Positions 53,737-63,504 are shown, numbered from the stretch's first letter. The stretch is 64,000 bases of DNA from JAGTVG01 sp964389805 (GCA_964389805.1 CAYMFU010000154.1:12931-76930); one strand, 5' to 3'. The notes: a model not told the origin generated them from the sequence alone. Numbers and translations: made by a program.

Positions 53737-56496
53737 TTGAAAAAAGTTTTAATTATAATTTTTATTATTGCGGTCGCTTCAGGCATATTTTATTACCTGA
53801 AATTCTATTATGAACGTGATAAAGTAGACTTGTGGGACATGGTCCCAAAAAACGCCCTTGCTGTTTACGAAACTGAGCAACCCATTAAGATCTGGAATAG
53901 CTTGCTGGAATTGCCTGTATGGAAGAATTTATCAAGCATACCAGTCATAAATGATGTAAACGAGGATCTTGTACTTCTGGACAGCATTACTGGCTCCTCT
54001 GGCAGCCTGGAAAAATTATTTCGCGACCGGCCGATACTTGTTTCTCTGCATAAGATCTCTAATACTGATTTTGGATTGACTTTTTATTTCACCTTAAATT
54101 CCGTCGAGAAAAAAAAGATATTAAGCTCGATATTAGAGCATTTTAAAAACTTGCAGAATTATAAATTCGATATTAGAAAGTATGAAGACTTCAGTATAAA
54201 TGAACTTTCAAATGATGAAGGTGAAATTGAATTTACTTTTATCGAATATAAAGGACATTTCGCAGGAAGTTTTACTTCCTTCCTGATCGACGATGTGATA
54301 AGGAACATCTCCAATGGTTTTCAGGCTAATTTTAAATCGATTTCTACAGAGATTTTTAATACCCAACCTATAGAAATGGACGAAGGTAATCTTTACCTGA
54401 ACCTAGCTAAAACTCCGGATCTGCTTAGAAATTTTTCAATTGAAGATAAACGGAAGGATTATGATGACTATCTAAAGTGGTTCACTGGAGCAACGTATTA
54501 CGACATAGCTTTTGAAAACCACCGGATATTTTTTAATGGTTCAACCAAGATTCCTGAGAACAGCAATGAATACTTCCTGTCAACCTTTTACAATCAATCC
54601 CCTCAAAACGTTGAAGCCATATATTATCTGCCAAACAGGACGGCAACATATGTTTCATATACCTATGAAGATTTTACAAATTGGAGAAAATCTGTAGATG
54701 TGTTTTGGGAGAAGAATTTCCCACAGGCGCTTGATATGAAAATTGAATTGCTGAAGAAGTATGATATTTATGAGAAGGATTTATATGGATGGATAGGAAA
54801 TGAGATTGGTCTTGCAACACTTCAGAGCATTGATCTTGACCATCCGGATAAACTCCTGATTATCAGATCAAAAGACTATTCAGAAAGCGTGAAAACGCTG
54901 GATGATCTTATTATGGTAGCTAACGATCTTAATTCCGACACCCTGCTTTATGAAGACTATTCAGGTAAGAGGATTAAAAAAATAGCTATTGAAGAGTTTC
55001 CTGCCTCATTACTTGGAGAAGAGTTCAGTGGATTTGAAAGCAGTTATTTTACCGACCTGGGGTCTTATATCGTAATAGGTAATTCGTTTGAGGTTATCAA
55101 ACATCTTTTGAGTGAAATTGAGGAAGAAAATACATGGGGTAAATCCTTGAAGTTCAATCAGTACTTTGAAAATGTTCAAAAAAGGGCAAATGTGAATTAT
55201 TTTATAAATTTCAGTAATTCATGGAATGCCTTTTTTACTTCTTTGAATGAAGAGTGGAAACCTTTCTTTAAAAACTTTGACAGGCAATTCAAACATTTCG
55301 AACTCCTGTCATTTCAATTCAGTAACATCAATAATAATTTCTATACATCTGCAGCCGTGCAACACAGGACGGAAACGTCGGTTATAACCACGCCATCAGA
55401 GTTTTTCAGAGACCAGCTGGTGGTTACAGATTATCCCATTGTTACCAAACCTTATATCTTCCGCAGTCATCTCGACAGAAGTCTCGAGGTGATGTTCCAG
55501 GATTCAGGAGGTAATCTTTACTTTATATCAAACAATGGGCAGGTATTATGGAAGAAGCAGGTCCGGGCGCAGATCAAATCGGATATATTCCAGGTTGATT
55601 ATTTCAAAAATGGAAAGCTGCAATACCTTTTTGCAACTGACTCCAGCATATACATATATGACAGGCTTGGAAATTTACTGAATGATTTTCCTGTGAAATT
55701 GGAACACCCTATTGATCTGGACTATCTGAACAGTATCGATTATGATAATAGCAGGAGCTACAGGTTTTTATTCTGCGATACTTCAGGAGATATTTATCTA
55801 ACAGATAAAGCTGGCAAGGAACTTGAAGGATGGACCCCCAATCAATCAGGGGGTGAAAATTTAGTGCCTCCTTTCCATGTTAGGATTGGCGGCCGCGATT
55901 GCATGATCTCTATACGGGAAGATGGAATGATAAATATGTATACCAGAAGATCGGCAATGTATGACAAATTCCCCGTAAATCTGGACTCAAAACTCTCAAA
56001 ATCTATCTTCCTGCAACGTGGAGCTGATTTTAACAGATCCAGGGTCCATCTTATAAATGATATAGGAGAGGTCATTAAGGTTAATTTAAATGGGGACCTG
56101 GTTGAAAAGTTACAACTGTTCAAGCCTGATCCGGAAAGCCATTTCAAGATCGTTCCGGATGCATTGAATAATACATATGTGATCAGTCGCATGGATTTTA
56201 ATAATGTAAGTATCCTTGATCAAAAAGGTGAAACAATATTTGAAAGGGAGCTTCTCTACACTGATGACCTTGAAGTACAGTTCTACAATTTCAGTGCCGG
56301 GAACGAAGTCTATGTATTTGTTGATGCCCAACAAGGATTTACCTATCTGTATGATGGAAGTGGAGAGTTAATAAATATGCAACCCGTTGAAAGTGGATTC
56401 AGAATTGGACTGTTATACTCGGAGGCAAACAATAAATATAAAATGTATAGTTGTTATGGCAACCAGTTTTCGATCTTGTCATTCTATAAAAAATAA
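53737..56496 (+). CDS. membrane-anchored hypothetical protein with beta-propeller-like C-terminal region
   Basis: A 919-aa protein. One N-terminal helix (KVLIIIFIIAVASGIFYYLKF) acts as anchor or signal, and most of the chain should be periplasmic. Residues about 30-550 are alpha/beta and unrecognised, somewhat like DUF3352 proteins (DMVPKNALAVYETEQPIKIW, with YFINFSNSWN further on). From about 570 to 900 the chain repeats a propeller-like pattern (GGNLYFISNNGQVLWKK, SSIYIYDRLGNLLNDFP, GDIYLTDKAGKELEGW, NNVSILDQKGETIFE). Start is TTG, with no ATG near the hydrophobic helix. It may form an operon with the MscS channel 28 nt downstream. No function assigned. Confidence 0.75.
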   Translation: MKKVLIIIFIIAVASGIFYYLKFYYERDKVDLWDMVPKNALAVYETEQPIKIWNSLLELPVWKNLSSIPVINDVNEDLVLLDSITGSSGSLEKLFRDRPILVSLHKISNTDFGLTFYFTLNSVEKKKILSSILEHFKNLQNYKFDIRKYEDFSINELSNDEGEIEFTFIEYKGHFAGSFTSFLIDDVIRNISNGFQANFKSISTEIFNTQPIEMDEGNLYLNLAKTPDLLRNFSIEDKRKDYDDYLKWFTGATYYDIAFENHRIFFNGSTKIPENSNEYFLSTFYNQSPQNVEAIYYLPNRTATYVSYTYEDFTNWRKSVDVFWEKNFPQALDMKIELLKKYDIYEKDLYGWIGNEIGLATLQSIDLDHPDKLLIIRSKDYSESVKTLDDLIMVANDLNSDTLLYEDYSGKRIKKIAIEEFPASLLGEEFSGFESSYFTDLGSYIVIGNSFEVIKHLLSEIEEENTWGKSLKFNQYFENVQKRANVNYFINFSNSWNAFFTSLNEEWKPFFKNFDRQFKHFELLSFQFSNINNNFYTSAAVQHRTETSVITTPSEFFRDQLVVTDYPIVTKPYIFRSHLDRSLEVMFQDSGGNLYFISNNGQVLWKKQVRAQIKSDIFQVDYFKNGKLQYLFATDSSIYIYDRLGNLLNDFPVKLEHPIDLDYLNSIDYDNSRSYRFLFCDTSGDIYLTDKAGKELEGWTPNQSGGENLVPPFHVRIGGRDCMISIREDGMINMYTRRSAMYDKFPVNLDSKLSKSIFLQRGADFNRSRVHLINDIGEVIKVNLNGDLVEKLQLFKPDPESHFKIVPDALNNTYVISRMDFNNVSILDQKGETIFERELLYTDDLEVQFYNFSAGNEVYVFVDAQQGFTYLYDGSGELINMQPVESGFRIGLLYSEANNKYKMYSCYGNQFSILSFYKK

Positions 56497-56524
56497 TTAA
56501 ATATCTTCCATTATATATTTTGTC

Positions 56525-58141
56525 ATGAAAAAACACTGGATTATACCTGTCATCATTGTACTTTTTGCCCCTGCCATTTTAGCTGTAGAAAATGATACAA
56601 CCCGGGCGATCTCTTTGGCCAATCCCTACCAGACCATTTACACACATCTGAATAACCTCCAGGACCATAATTTTCATCCTGATCTGGCTGCAAAGGCTTT
56701 TGAACAAGCGGGTGTAAGCCAATACGAAGCCAAAGATGCAGCCATTAAACTTAAGCATGTTCTTGATGGGGAAGGCATCTACATTGAAATGGATGAGATT
56801 CCTAAAAACCCAGATTTCCTTGATTCTGCTACCAACAGGTATAGATATGTGCTTACAAGCAATCACCCTGAGATATTCCTGGTTAAGAAAGGGAATAAAT
56901 GGGTGTATTCAAAAACCTCCATTGTACATATCGATCAGGTGTTCAGTAAGGTATTCCCATTTGGTACTGATAAACTTCTCGATATTCTGCCGAAATTGGG
57001 TAGTTCAAAATATTTGGGGCTGTATATATGGCAGATAATAGGAATATTAATACTTGTACTTCTGTCCTTCGTCGTTCATAAGATCTTTACTCTGGTCATA
57101 GAGAAAATAATTATAGAATTGCTGGTAAAATACGGATACCGGAAATTGGCAGCAAATCTTATCAAACCTATTGCCGCACCAATCAGCTATCTGATCATAT
57201 TCCCTATTTTAATGGTACTGGTTCCCGTTTTACAATTACCGGTATCATTTTCAAGATACTTAATAATTGCCTTGAGGGCTTTATGGCCAGTATTTTTAAC
57301 CATTGTAGCATACAGGTTGGTGGACATTTTTGGCATTTATATGATGAAGGTGGCTGAAAAAACGGAAAGCACACTTGACGATCAACTGGTTCCCCTTCTA
57401 AGAAAGGTACTGAAGACCTTTGTAATTATAATAGGCACCTTATTTGTACTAATAAATCTGAATATCTCCATCATTCCTTTTATTACCGGCATCTCCATAG
57501 GAGGCCTGGCTTTAGCCCTTGCAGCACAGGATACAATTAAAAACTTTTTTGGATCTTTAATGATATTCATTGATAAACCATTCCAAATTGGAAACTGGAT
57601 TACAAGTGGTGAAATTGATGGTGAAGTTGAAGAAGTCGGATTACGCTCAACGCGCGTAAGGACTTTCAGAAATTCCCTGATATATGTACCAAATGGTATT
57701 TTGGCTGACCGAACCATAGACAATCATGGACTCAGGGTTTACAGGAGATATTATGCCACACTGGCAATTACTTATGATACGCCTCCAAGGCTTATTGAGG
57801 TTTTTATAGAGGGTCTGAATAAGATCGTAAAAAATCATCCTCATACACGCAAGGATAAGTATCATATTTTTATGAATGATTTCGGGGATTCATCCCTCAA
57901 TATTATGTTCTATATCTTCTTCGAGGCTCCTAACTGGGCATTGGAGCTTCAATATCGTCATGAAATCATAATTCAGATACTCAAGCTGGCAGAAGACCTG
58001 AATGTCAGGTTTGCATTCCCTACACGGACCTTACATATGGAAACATTCCCGGATAAATCAACACTTACTCCTTTATACAGTGATAGTAAGGAGGGAATGC
58101 GGAAACAGATGGATCGTTTTTTTGAAGAAGACGAGGAATAA
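56525..58141 (+). CDS. MscS-family mechanosensitive channel
   Basis: A 538-aa inner-membrane protein. A signal peptide and a periplasmic domain of about 150 residues come first. Helices follow at about 162-185, 207-245, 252-275 and 300-325. The pore helix and beta domain are then clear: ISIGGLALALAAQDTIKNFFGSLMIFIDKPFQIGNWI, then VEEVGLRSTRVRTFRNSLIYVPNGILADRTIDN. These are the MscS signature. The extra periplasmic domain makes it longer than E. coli MscS (286 aa). It opens under membrane tension to release solutes, a role inferred from the family. Confidence 0.91.
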   Translation: MKKHWIIPVIIVLFAPAILAVENDTTRAISLANPYQTIYTHLNNLQDHNFHPDLAAKAFEQAGVSQYEAKDAAIKLKHVLDGEGIYIEMDEIPKNPDFLDSATNRYRYVLTSNHPEIFLVKKGNKWVYSKTSIVHIDQVFSKVFPFGTDKLLDILPKLGSSKYLGLYIWQIIGILILVLLSFVVHKIFTLVIEKIIIELLVKYGYRKLAANLIKPIAAPISYLIIFPILMVLVPVLQLPVSFSRYLIIALRALWPVFLTIVAYRLVDIFGIYMMKVAEKTESTLDDQLVPLLRKVLKTFVIIIGTLFVLINLNISIIPFITGISIGGLALALAAQDTIKNFFGSLMIFIDKPFQIGNWITSGEIDGEVEEVGLRSTRVRTFRNSLIYVPNGILADRTIDNHGLRVYRRYYATLAITYDTPPRLIEVFIEGLNKIVKNHPHTRKDKYHIFMNDFGDSSLNIMFYIFFEAPNWALELQYRHEIIIQILKLAEDLNVRFAFPTRTLHMETFPDKSTLTPLYSDSKEGMRKQMDRFFEEDEE

Positions 58142-58152
58142 AAATCCTTAGT

Positions 58153-59301
58153 ATGAAATTTGGAACAAAAGTAATTCATGCAGGTGTTAAACCGGATCCG
58201 AGTACCGGAGCGATCATGACACCCATTTATCAGACTTCGACCTATGTACAGGATGCCCCTGGAAAACATAAAGGATATGAATATTCGAGATCGCAGAACC
58301 CCACTAGAGAAGTCCTGGAAAATAATCTTGCTATTCTGGAGAACGGGAATTACGGTCTCTGCTTTTCATCTGGCATGGCCGCCATCGATGCTGTTTTGAA
58401 ATTGTTGAGACCAGGCGATGAAGTTATTTGTACACGCGATCTTTATGGTGGCACCTACAGGATCATGACAAGGATTTTTAATGGATTGGGAATTAAATTT
58501 CGTTTTGTGAATTTGATTGATTTAGATGGTATTGAAGACCATATCAATCACAAAACAAAATTAATATGGATTGAGACCCCTACAAATCCTTTACTTAATA
58601 TTATTGACATTAAGAATGTATGTGATATTGCACAGAATTATGGGATCAAAGTGGCTGTGGACAATACTTTCGCTACACCTTGTCTTCAACTTCCCCTGGA
58701 TCTCGGTGCGGATATTATTGTGCATTCCATTACAAAATACCTTGGCGGGCATTCCGATGTTATTATGGGAGCTATTGTTCTGAAAGATGAAGAGCTGGCA
58801 AAGCAATTATATTTTATTCAGAATTCCTGTGGTGCGATTCCTGGCCCACAAGATATATTCCTTGTTTTAAGAGGAATCAAAACACTTGAACTGAGGATGG
58901 AACGTCATTGTAACAATGCCAGATCTGTGGCGGAATTACTGAAAAATTCAGAGGTAGTAGACCAGGTGTTCTGGCCTGGCTTGAAAGATCACCCAAATCA
59001 TAATGTGGCAAGCTCACAAATGAAGGATTATGGAGGGATGTTGTCATTTACATTGAAGGAGGATACGCAAACAAATGCATTTAAAGTTCTGGAAAGCTTT
59101 AAACTCGTGTCATTAGCAGAATCACTCGGTGGTGTCGAATCGCTCTGTGGTCACCCGGCCACCATGACACATGCCAGTATTCCCAGTGAGGAAAGACTGC
59201 AAATGGGAATCAGCGATTCAATGATTAGATTAAGCATAGGAATTGAAGATCCTGCTGATCTTTTAGAGGATCTTGAAAGGGCATTATCTTTTATTAAATA
59301 G
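58153..59301 (+). CDS. cystathionine gamma-synthase / gamma-lyase family PLP enzyme
   Basis: A 382-aa Cys/Met-metabolism PLP enzyme. The PLP Lys is Lys195 in HSITKYLGGHSDVIMGA. Other fold marks are YEYSRSQNPTREVLENNLAILE, FSSGMAAIDAVL, YGGTYR, VDNTFATP and the C-terminal SLGGVESLCGHPATMTHASIP. Such enzymes act in transsulfuration; gamma-synthase and gamma-lyase share these motifs and cannot be separated here. It starts 11 nt after the MscS gene. Confidence 0.9.
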   Translation: MKFGTKVIHAGVKPDPSTGAIMTPIYQTSTYVQDAPGKHKGYEYSRSQNPTREVLENNLAILENGNYGLCFSSGMAAIDAVLKLLRPGDEVICTRDLYGGTYRIMTRIFNGLGIKFRFVNLIDLDGIEDHINHKTKLIWIETPTNPLLNIIDIKNVCDIAQNYGIKVAVDNTFATPCLQLPLDLGADIIVHSITKYLGGHSDVIMGAIVLKDEELAKQLYFIQNSCGAIPGPQDIFLVLRGIKTLELRMERHCNNARSVAELLKNSEVVDQVFWPGLKDHPNHNVASSQMKDYGGMLSFTLKEDTQTNAFKVLESFKLVSLAESLGGVESLCGHPATMTHASIPSEERLQMGISDSMIRLSIGIEDPADLLEDLERALSFIK

Positions 59302-59361
59302 ATCATATTCTCTGCTTATTCGGGGAATTAACTTTTCTTAACATTTTTTTTGAAGTTTTTT

Positions 59362-59390
59362 GCAACCTTAATGTCAATATAATCATCTAT
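59362..59390 (+). promoter_or_regulatory. possible ECF-sigma-type promoter before the head-GIN gene pair
   Basis: GCAACC at 59362-59367, preceded by a T-rich tract, is followed after 16 nt by CATCTAT at 59384-59390. This resembles extracytoplasmic-function sigma promoters (AAC at -35, CGTCT/CATCT at -10) of Bacteroidota. No ECF sigma gene is present in the window. Confidence 0.4.
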
Positions 59391-59415
59391 ATGAATAGGA
59401 AGCAACCTACTCATC

Positions 59416-59901
59416 ATGAAGCGAGAAATTTATATTTATTCAATTCTTGGGCTTTTAACCTGTTTTCTGATTTTTTATCAATTTAATTTTAATATTGATG
59501 AAGGTGAAATGATCGCATCCAACATTAAAAAAATTAATGATATAAATCAGTTGAAAGTTGATGTTAACTGTAATGTTTTTCTTATAGAAGGCGAGGGTGA
59601 ACATATTCTGGTGGAGGGTCCTGCAAAAAAAATTGGCAGGATTGTAACCTCGACCCGGGATGGCTGCGTCAAAGTTACTGAACACAAAAAAACATTTTTG
59701 GCAGGAATATTCAGCTTTCTGCGCATCGAAGAAAATGATATCAATATCTATATCACATTAAAAGATCTGGATAGTTTTAATTTTTCATTTATTGATGAAA
59801 GTAAAACTGTGAAATATACTTCAGGAGAGTGTATAGGAATAATTCTTTTAAAAGGACAGAAAATAATAATTGAATCTTTATTAATTAATAGTAGCGTATA
59901 A
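59416..59901 (+). CDS. hypothetical signal-anchored protein, diverged head-GIN (DUF2807)-like
   Basis: A 161-aa protein with an N-terminal hydrophobic helix (residues 6-22). Its body follows the start of the DUF2807 fold: INDINQLKVDVNCNVFLIEGEGEHILVEGP then STRDGCVKVTEHKK and INIYITLKDLDSFNFSFIDESKTV. It lacks the SGSG repeats of its neighbour and is only half the length of a usual family member. It lies 10 nt before the next head-GIN gene, so they are probably one operon and arose by duplication. Confidence 0.6.
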   Translation: MKREIYIYSILGLLTCFLIFYQFNFNIDEGEMIASNIKKINDINQLKVDVNCNVFLIEGEGEHILVEGPAKKIGRIVTSTRDGCVKVTEHKKTFLAGIFSFLRIEENDINIYITLKDLDSFNFSFIDESKTVKYTSGECIGIILLKGQKIIIESLLINSSV

Positions 59902-59911
59902 ACAAAACATT

Positions 59912-60604
59912 ATGAAAAACAACATTTTTATTTATTTGATCATATTTTTTATGGTACTCTCATTTGAATCTATGGCTCAAAAGGAGAGAAGGCAGGTTGA
60001 CGGATTTGATGAGGTTTCTATGGGGATATCTGGTGATTTATATCTTAAGCAGGGGAGTACGATCAGTTTGGAATTGGAGGGTGATGATGATGACCTTGAA
60101 GATGTAATTACTGAGGTTAGGAACGGAACCTTGGTCATAAAATATAAAAACAGCAAGGGATGGAGTTTTGGAAGGGACCGTGTAACGATATATCTGACCA
60201 TGCCAGAAATTTCTTCAGTTTCCCTGGGTGGATCTGGTAAGATATTTGGGGAAAATACCATTGAATCAGATGATCTTTATTTAAGTGTAAGTGGTTCAGG
60301 AAGAATTGAGCTGAATTTAGAGGCAGATGATCTTACACAAAAGATAAGCGGCTCCGGTAATATTGAAGTATCCGGATCAGCAGACAGGGCAGAAATCTCC
60401 ATTAGTGGTTCCGGAAATCTCAATGCCCTGGATATGGAAGTAGATCACTATTCGGTTAAGATAAGTGGTTCAGGAAAGTGCAAAATTAATGTAGGCGATT
60501 CCCTGGAGGCCAATATAAGTGGCAGCGGAAGTGTCTATTATAAGGGCGATCCGGACAAGATCAGAAGCAATGTTTCTGGTAGTGGCAAAGTAAAACCTTA
60601 TTAA
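59912..60604 (+). CDS. head-GIN domain (DUF2807) putative auto-transporter adhesin
   Basis: A 230-aa exported protein; the signal peptide ends SMAQ. The domain starts RQVDGFDEVSMGISGDLYLKQG. From about residue 100 to the end it repeats ISGSG or a close variant about every 15-22 residues (LGGSGKIF, SGSGRIE, ISGSGNIE, ISGSGNLN, ISGSGKCK, ISGSGSVYY, VSGSGKVK), which gives a right-handed beta-helix. In Bacteroidota these genes often follow ECF sigma systems. It is the last gene before a terminator. Confidence 0.85.
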   Translation: MKNNIFIYLIIFFMVLSFESMAQKERRQVDGFDEVSMGISGDLYLKQGSTISLELEGDDDDLEDVITEVRNGTLVIKYKNSKGWSFGRDRVTIYLTMPEISSVSLGGSGKIFGENTIESDDLYLSVSGSGRIELNLEADDLTQKISGSGNIEVSGSADRAEISISGSGNLNALDMEVDHYSVKISGSGKCKINVGDSLEANISGSGSVYYKGDPDKIRSNVSGSGKVKPY

Positions 60605-60638
60605 TTTGCATTCCCGATACTAAAATGAATTTGGTTTC

Positions 60639-60671
60639 ATCCTGTGAATATTCATCTCACAGGATTTTTTT
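60639..60671 (+). terminator. intrinsic terminator after the head-GIN operon
   Basis: ATCCTGTGA at 60639-60647 and TCACAGGAT at 60657-60665 form a 9-bp stem with a 9-nt loop, followed by seven T. It overlaps the stop codon and last codons of the convergent YhhN-family gene. Confidence 0.88.
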
Positions 60672-61380
60672 CTGTTCGATTCTGTCTGAGATTTACATGT
60701 TCCGCCAATCCGGTTGTGATCAGCAATTGCGCGATCATGTAGGTGCTGATAACGAGTAGCCTTTCGTATAAAACAGGCACCATGAATTTGTTTATTGCTA
60801 TAATTGAATCCGATAATAGGAAAATGACAGCACCGGAAAAGACTAGGTAGAAGCTCAATTTCGAAGTACGATTATGGCGGAAAATGGCCATAATTACCAT
60901 TGTGAGGATTGTCAAAGTATACAGCGTGACAGCAAGTAACATTTCTCCAAGGTGAGGGAATAGACTGCTCATTAAAATAACGGTATATGCTATAACTATG
61001 AATGAATAAATCATTCTGATACCCCGTCCGGCAACATTAGATCCTTTATATAGATAATGTCTGTAGGTAATGATATAGAAGACTTGTGCAAACAGGAATG
61101 CGATCAATCCGGTAATAAAATAGATTTCCCCCTGATCCATAAACATCAACAGAACATCACCAAAAAAGGAAAACAACATGGCCAGATATACATAAGATAC
61201 AGGGACTTGCCTTTCGACATCTCTGGTTTTGAAAAAAAACACCCCGGCGAGAATGGGCATGATCAGAGGTTTTGTAATCAGGATCAATTGGTTAAGGTCA
61301 AGGATAATGGAAAAGACATGGATGAGTGCATTAATCCAGAAGAGAAGTATAATTATCCTATATGTTATCTGGTTTGACAT
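60652..61380 (-). CDS. YhhN/TMEM86-family membrane protein (lysoplasmalogenase-like)
   Basis: A 242-aa integral membrane protein with seven or eight helices. The helix starting LITKPLIMPILAGVFFF and the motifs FSFFGDVLLMFMD and VIFLLSDSIIAINKF match the YhhN family, where two conserved Asp lie in membrane segments. Animal TMEM86B is a lysoplasmalogenase; function of the bacterial members is mostly inferred. It follows the VWA gene by 9 nt in the same direction and should be cotranscribed with it. Confidence 0.85.
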   Translation of the reverse strand: MSNQITYRIIILLFWINALIHVFSIILDLNQLILITKPLIMPILAGVFFFKTRDVERQVPVSYVYLAMLFSFFGDVLLMFMDQGEIYFITGLIAFLFAQVFYIITYRHYLYKGSNVAGRGIRMIYSFIVIAYTVILMSSLFPHLGEMLLAVTLYTLTILTMVIMAIFRHNRTSKLSFYLVFSGAVIFLLSDSIIAINKFMVPVLYERLLVISTYMIAQLLITTGLAEHVNLRQNRTEKNPVR

Positions 61381-61389
61381 CCTGTTTAT

Positions 61390-63468
61390 TTAATACCCGC
61401 CAAGATATTTTCTCAGTGCCCATTCCAACGAGATCAGGAAAAGGATCAGAAAAAATATCCACTTCAGATTAATGATAGCCAGATAGTTCTCGGAACTGTA
61501 AATCAATGATCTGGGATTTGAAGATTCGATATCTTCAGGTAGAATATTCATATCAGATAATGTATAGGACTTTCCGGACGACCGCCTGGAAAGTTCTCTC
61601 AATAAATTGAAATCAGCTTTAAGATTGGAGACTTCCACCAGAAGTTTTTTAATGGCGAACATCCCCTCATTCGTAACGGTTAGTCCATTCTGATTGGTGC
61701 TGGCACGATAAGAATAAACACCCGGATTTAAACCACTGATTCTGAATTGACTGTTTGCCTGACTGATTACATATGAATAGTCGTACCGGTTATTTTCTTC
61801 ATCAGTTAAGCTTAAGTCAATTTTCTGATCATAGACCCTTTCATAAATTTCATTATATATTTCGGTTTCAAAGATAACAGGTTCATTATCCCAGTTTTCA
61901 GTTCGTATGGGATATGTTTTGAATTTTCTTCTATCTTCCTTAGCACTTAAATATTGTATGACCTTATTAAATAAATTGTCAATTCCTGAAAATCCTTTTG
62001 TAAAGAGATACTCATTCAGCCGCCATTTCCATAATCCTTCACCAACCAGTAATGCTTCCTTTATGCTTGGATTTTTATTGAAAATAAGTAAAGGTTTTTT
62101 TGTTGTGATCTTCCCAATACGCTGATATAAAACTATTTCAGATTCACCTTTTAGGGTGTATTCTCCAAACGGAACCGGTATGGGAGGTAAATCCGAATAT
62201 ATATTTTTAAAACTTTCATTTATATTGAACAGACCGAAATTTGTATTTAATGATACAAATACATTATCTTTTTGATTCCTCAGTGGTTTGATATTCATGG
62301 TCCGGTTATTAGAATTGAACCGGTTTATATTGGTCCTGGATCCCAAAATAAATAAAATGGGTGTACCATTATTTATTAACTGTTGTATTTCCGCAGAGAA
62401 GGTATTTCTGGAGTCAGGCAATTGATGGAGAATTACCAGGTCATATTTTTCTTCATTCTTATTGGTGATCCCGGGGATGACCATATCGATTTCATAATTA
62501 TCATTTTTTTCAATAATGTTTTTAAGGGCTTTCAGGTCCGGATGTGGAGCGCTTGCAAGAAGCAGTATCTTCTCTTTTCCTTCCACCACCTCTATGAATG
62601 CATCAAGTCTGTTGTTATCGTTGGAGAATTCTGAAGCAAGAGGATTAATGATCACCTCAAATCTTTGCATCCCGCTATTTTCTGCTTCCAGTTCAAACTC
62701 CAGAACATGTAGCCCATTATCTGTAGCGATTGGAAGAATCTTATTTTGAAGTGTTTTCCCTTTACTTCGGACATCAACCGAAATAGAATTGCCAAGATAT
62801 CCTTTATTATAAATTTCAGCTTGTAGAAGAAATTTATTTCCCTGGTATACTATTTTGTTGTGATGTAAAGATCTAAGGATAATGTCCTCCTTCTCCGTCG
62901 TATCGCCAACACCTATTGTATATATTGGGAATCCAAAATTCGAATAAATTGGAGAGGAACCCAGATTATAGATTCCATCAGAAATAAGAATGATCCCGGC
63001 CAGATTTTTACCCTCATAATCATTCTCAATTTCGTGTAGAACTTTGTTCAGGTCTGTTGAAGTACCATCAAATTCTATATCATTTATATTTGAATAATCA
63101 TTACTTGCCAGGTCCTTGATCTTTATCTCCTGATTCTTCCCTGGCAAATCAACTAATATTTTATCCAGGTCATCAATTAACAGGTTGAAATTTTGTTCCG
63201 TATATGTTTCAGGAATGGAACGGCTATTGTCAACAGCAATTACATAGCTTGGTTCAATAATTGTATTTTGTATGTATCGTATGAGCGGTCCCAGCAGTAA
63301 AAATGCAATCAGGAATACGGTAATGAACCTGATTCCGGAAAGTATCAGGGATGGTATCCATCCCCAGGGATTCTTTTGTTTGTATAGTAAAAAAGCATAT
63401 ACCAGACCTGCCAGAATACATAGCAAAACGAACCATGGAGAAAATTCAAATAAAATCCGATTGTCCAC
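61390..63468 (-). CDS. VWA-domain-containing membrane protein
   Basis: A 692-aa protein. Two N-terminal helices (residues 11-29 and 40-62) and one C-terminal helix (about 665-685) place the main part in the periplasm. A von Willebrand A domain follows the second helix: VIAVDNSRSIPE carries a metal-site DxSxS (DNSRS) and AGIILISDGIYNLGSSP is a later strand. A further alpha/beta part (FILGSRTNINR, about 310-430) is like a class I glutamine amidotransferase fold without its Cys. It resembles the Bat-type or YfbK-like VWA proteins of Bacteroidota. The start is GTG, as no ATG lies near the first helix. Function unknown. Confidence 0.78.
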   Translation of the reverse strand: MDNRILFEFSPWFVLLCILAGLVYAFLLYKQKNPWGWIPSLILSGIRFITVFLIAFLLLGPLIRYIQNTIIEPSYVIAVDNSRSIPETYTEQNFNLLIDDLDKILVDLPGKNQEIKIKDLASNDYSNINDIEFDGTSTDLNKVLHEIENDYEGKNLAGIILISDGIYNLGSSPIYSNFGFPIYTIGVGDTTEKEDIILRSLHHNKIVYQGNKFLLQAEIYNKGYLGNSISVDVRSKGKTLQNKILPIATDNGLHVLEFELEAENSGMQRFEVIINPLASEFSNDNNRLDAFIEVVEGKEKILLLASAPHPDLKALKNIIEKNDNYEIDMVIPGITNKNEEKYDLVILHQLPDSRNTFSAEIQQLINNGTPILFILGSRTNINRFNSNNRTMNIKPLRNQKDNVFVSLNTNFGLFNINESFKNIYSDLPPIPVPFGEYTLKGESEIVLYQRIGKITTKKPLLIFNKNPSIKEALLVGEGLWKWRLNEYLFTKGFSGIDNLFNKVIQYLSAKEDRRKFKTYPIRTENWDNEPVIFETEIYNEIYERVYDQKIDLSLTDEENNRYDYSYVISQANSQFRISGLNPGVYSYRASTNQNGLTVTNEGMFAIKKLLVEVSNLKADFNLLRELSRRSSGKSYTLSDMNILPEDIESSNPRSLIYSSENYLAIINLKWIFFLILFLISLEWALRKYLGGY

Positions 63469-63504
63469 AATTCTTTGGTTAAGATCTGGTATGCTCTGGT
63501 CGAT

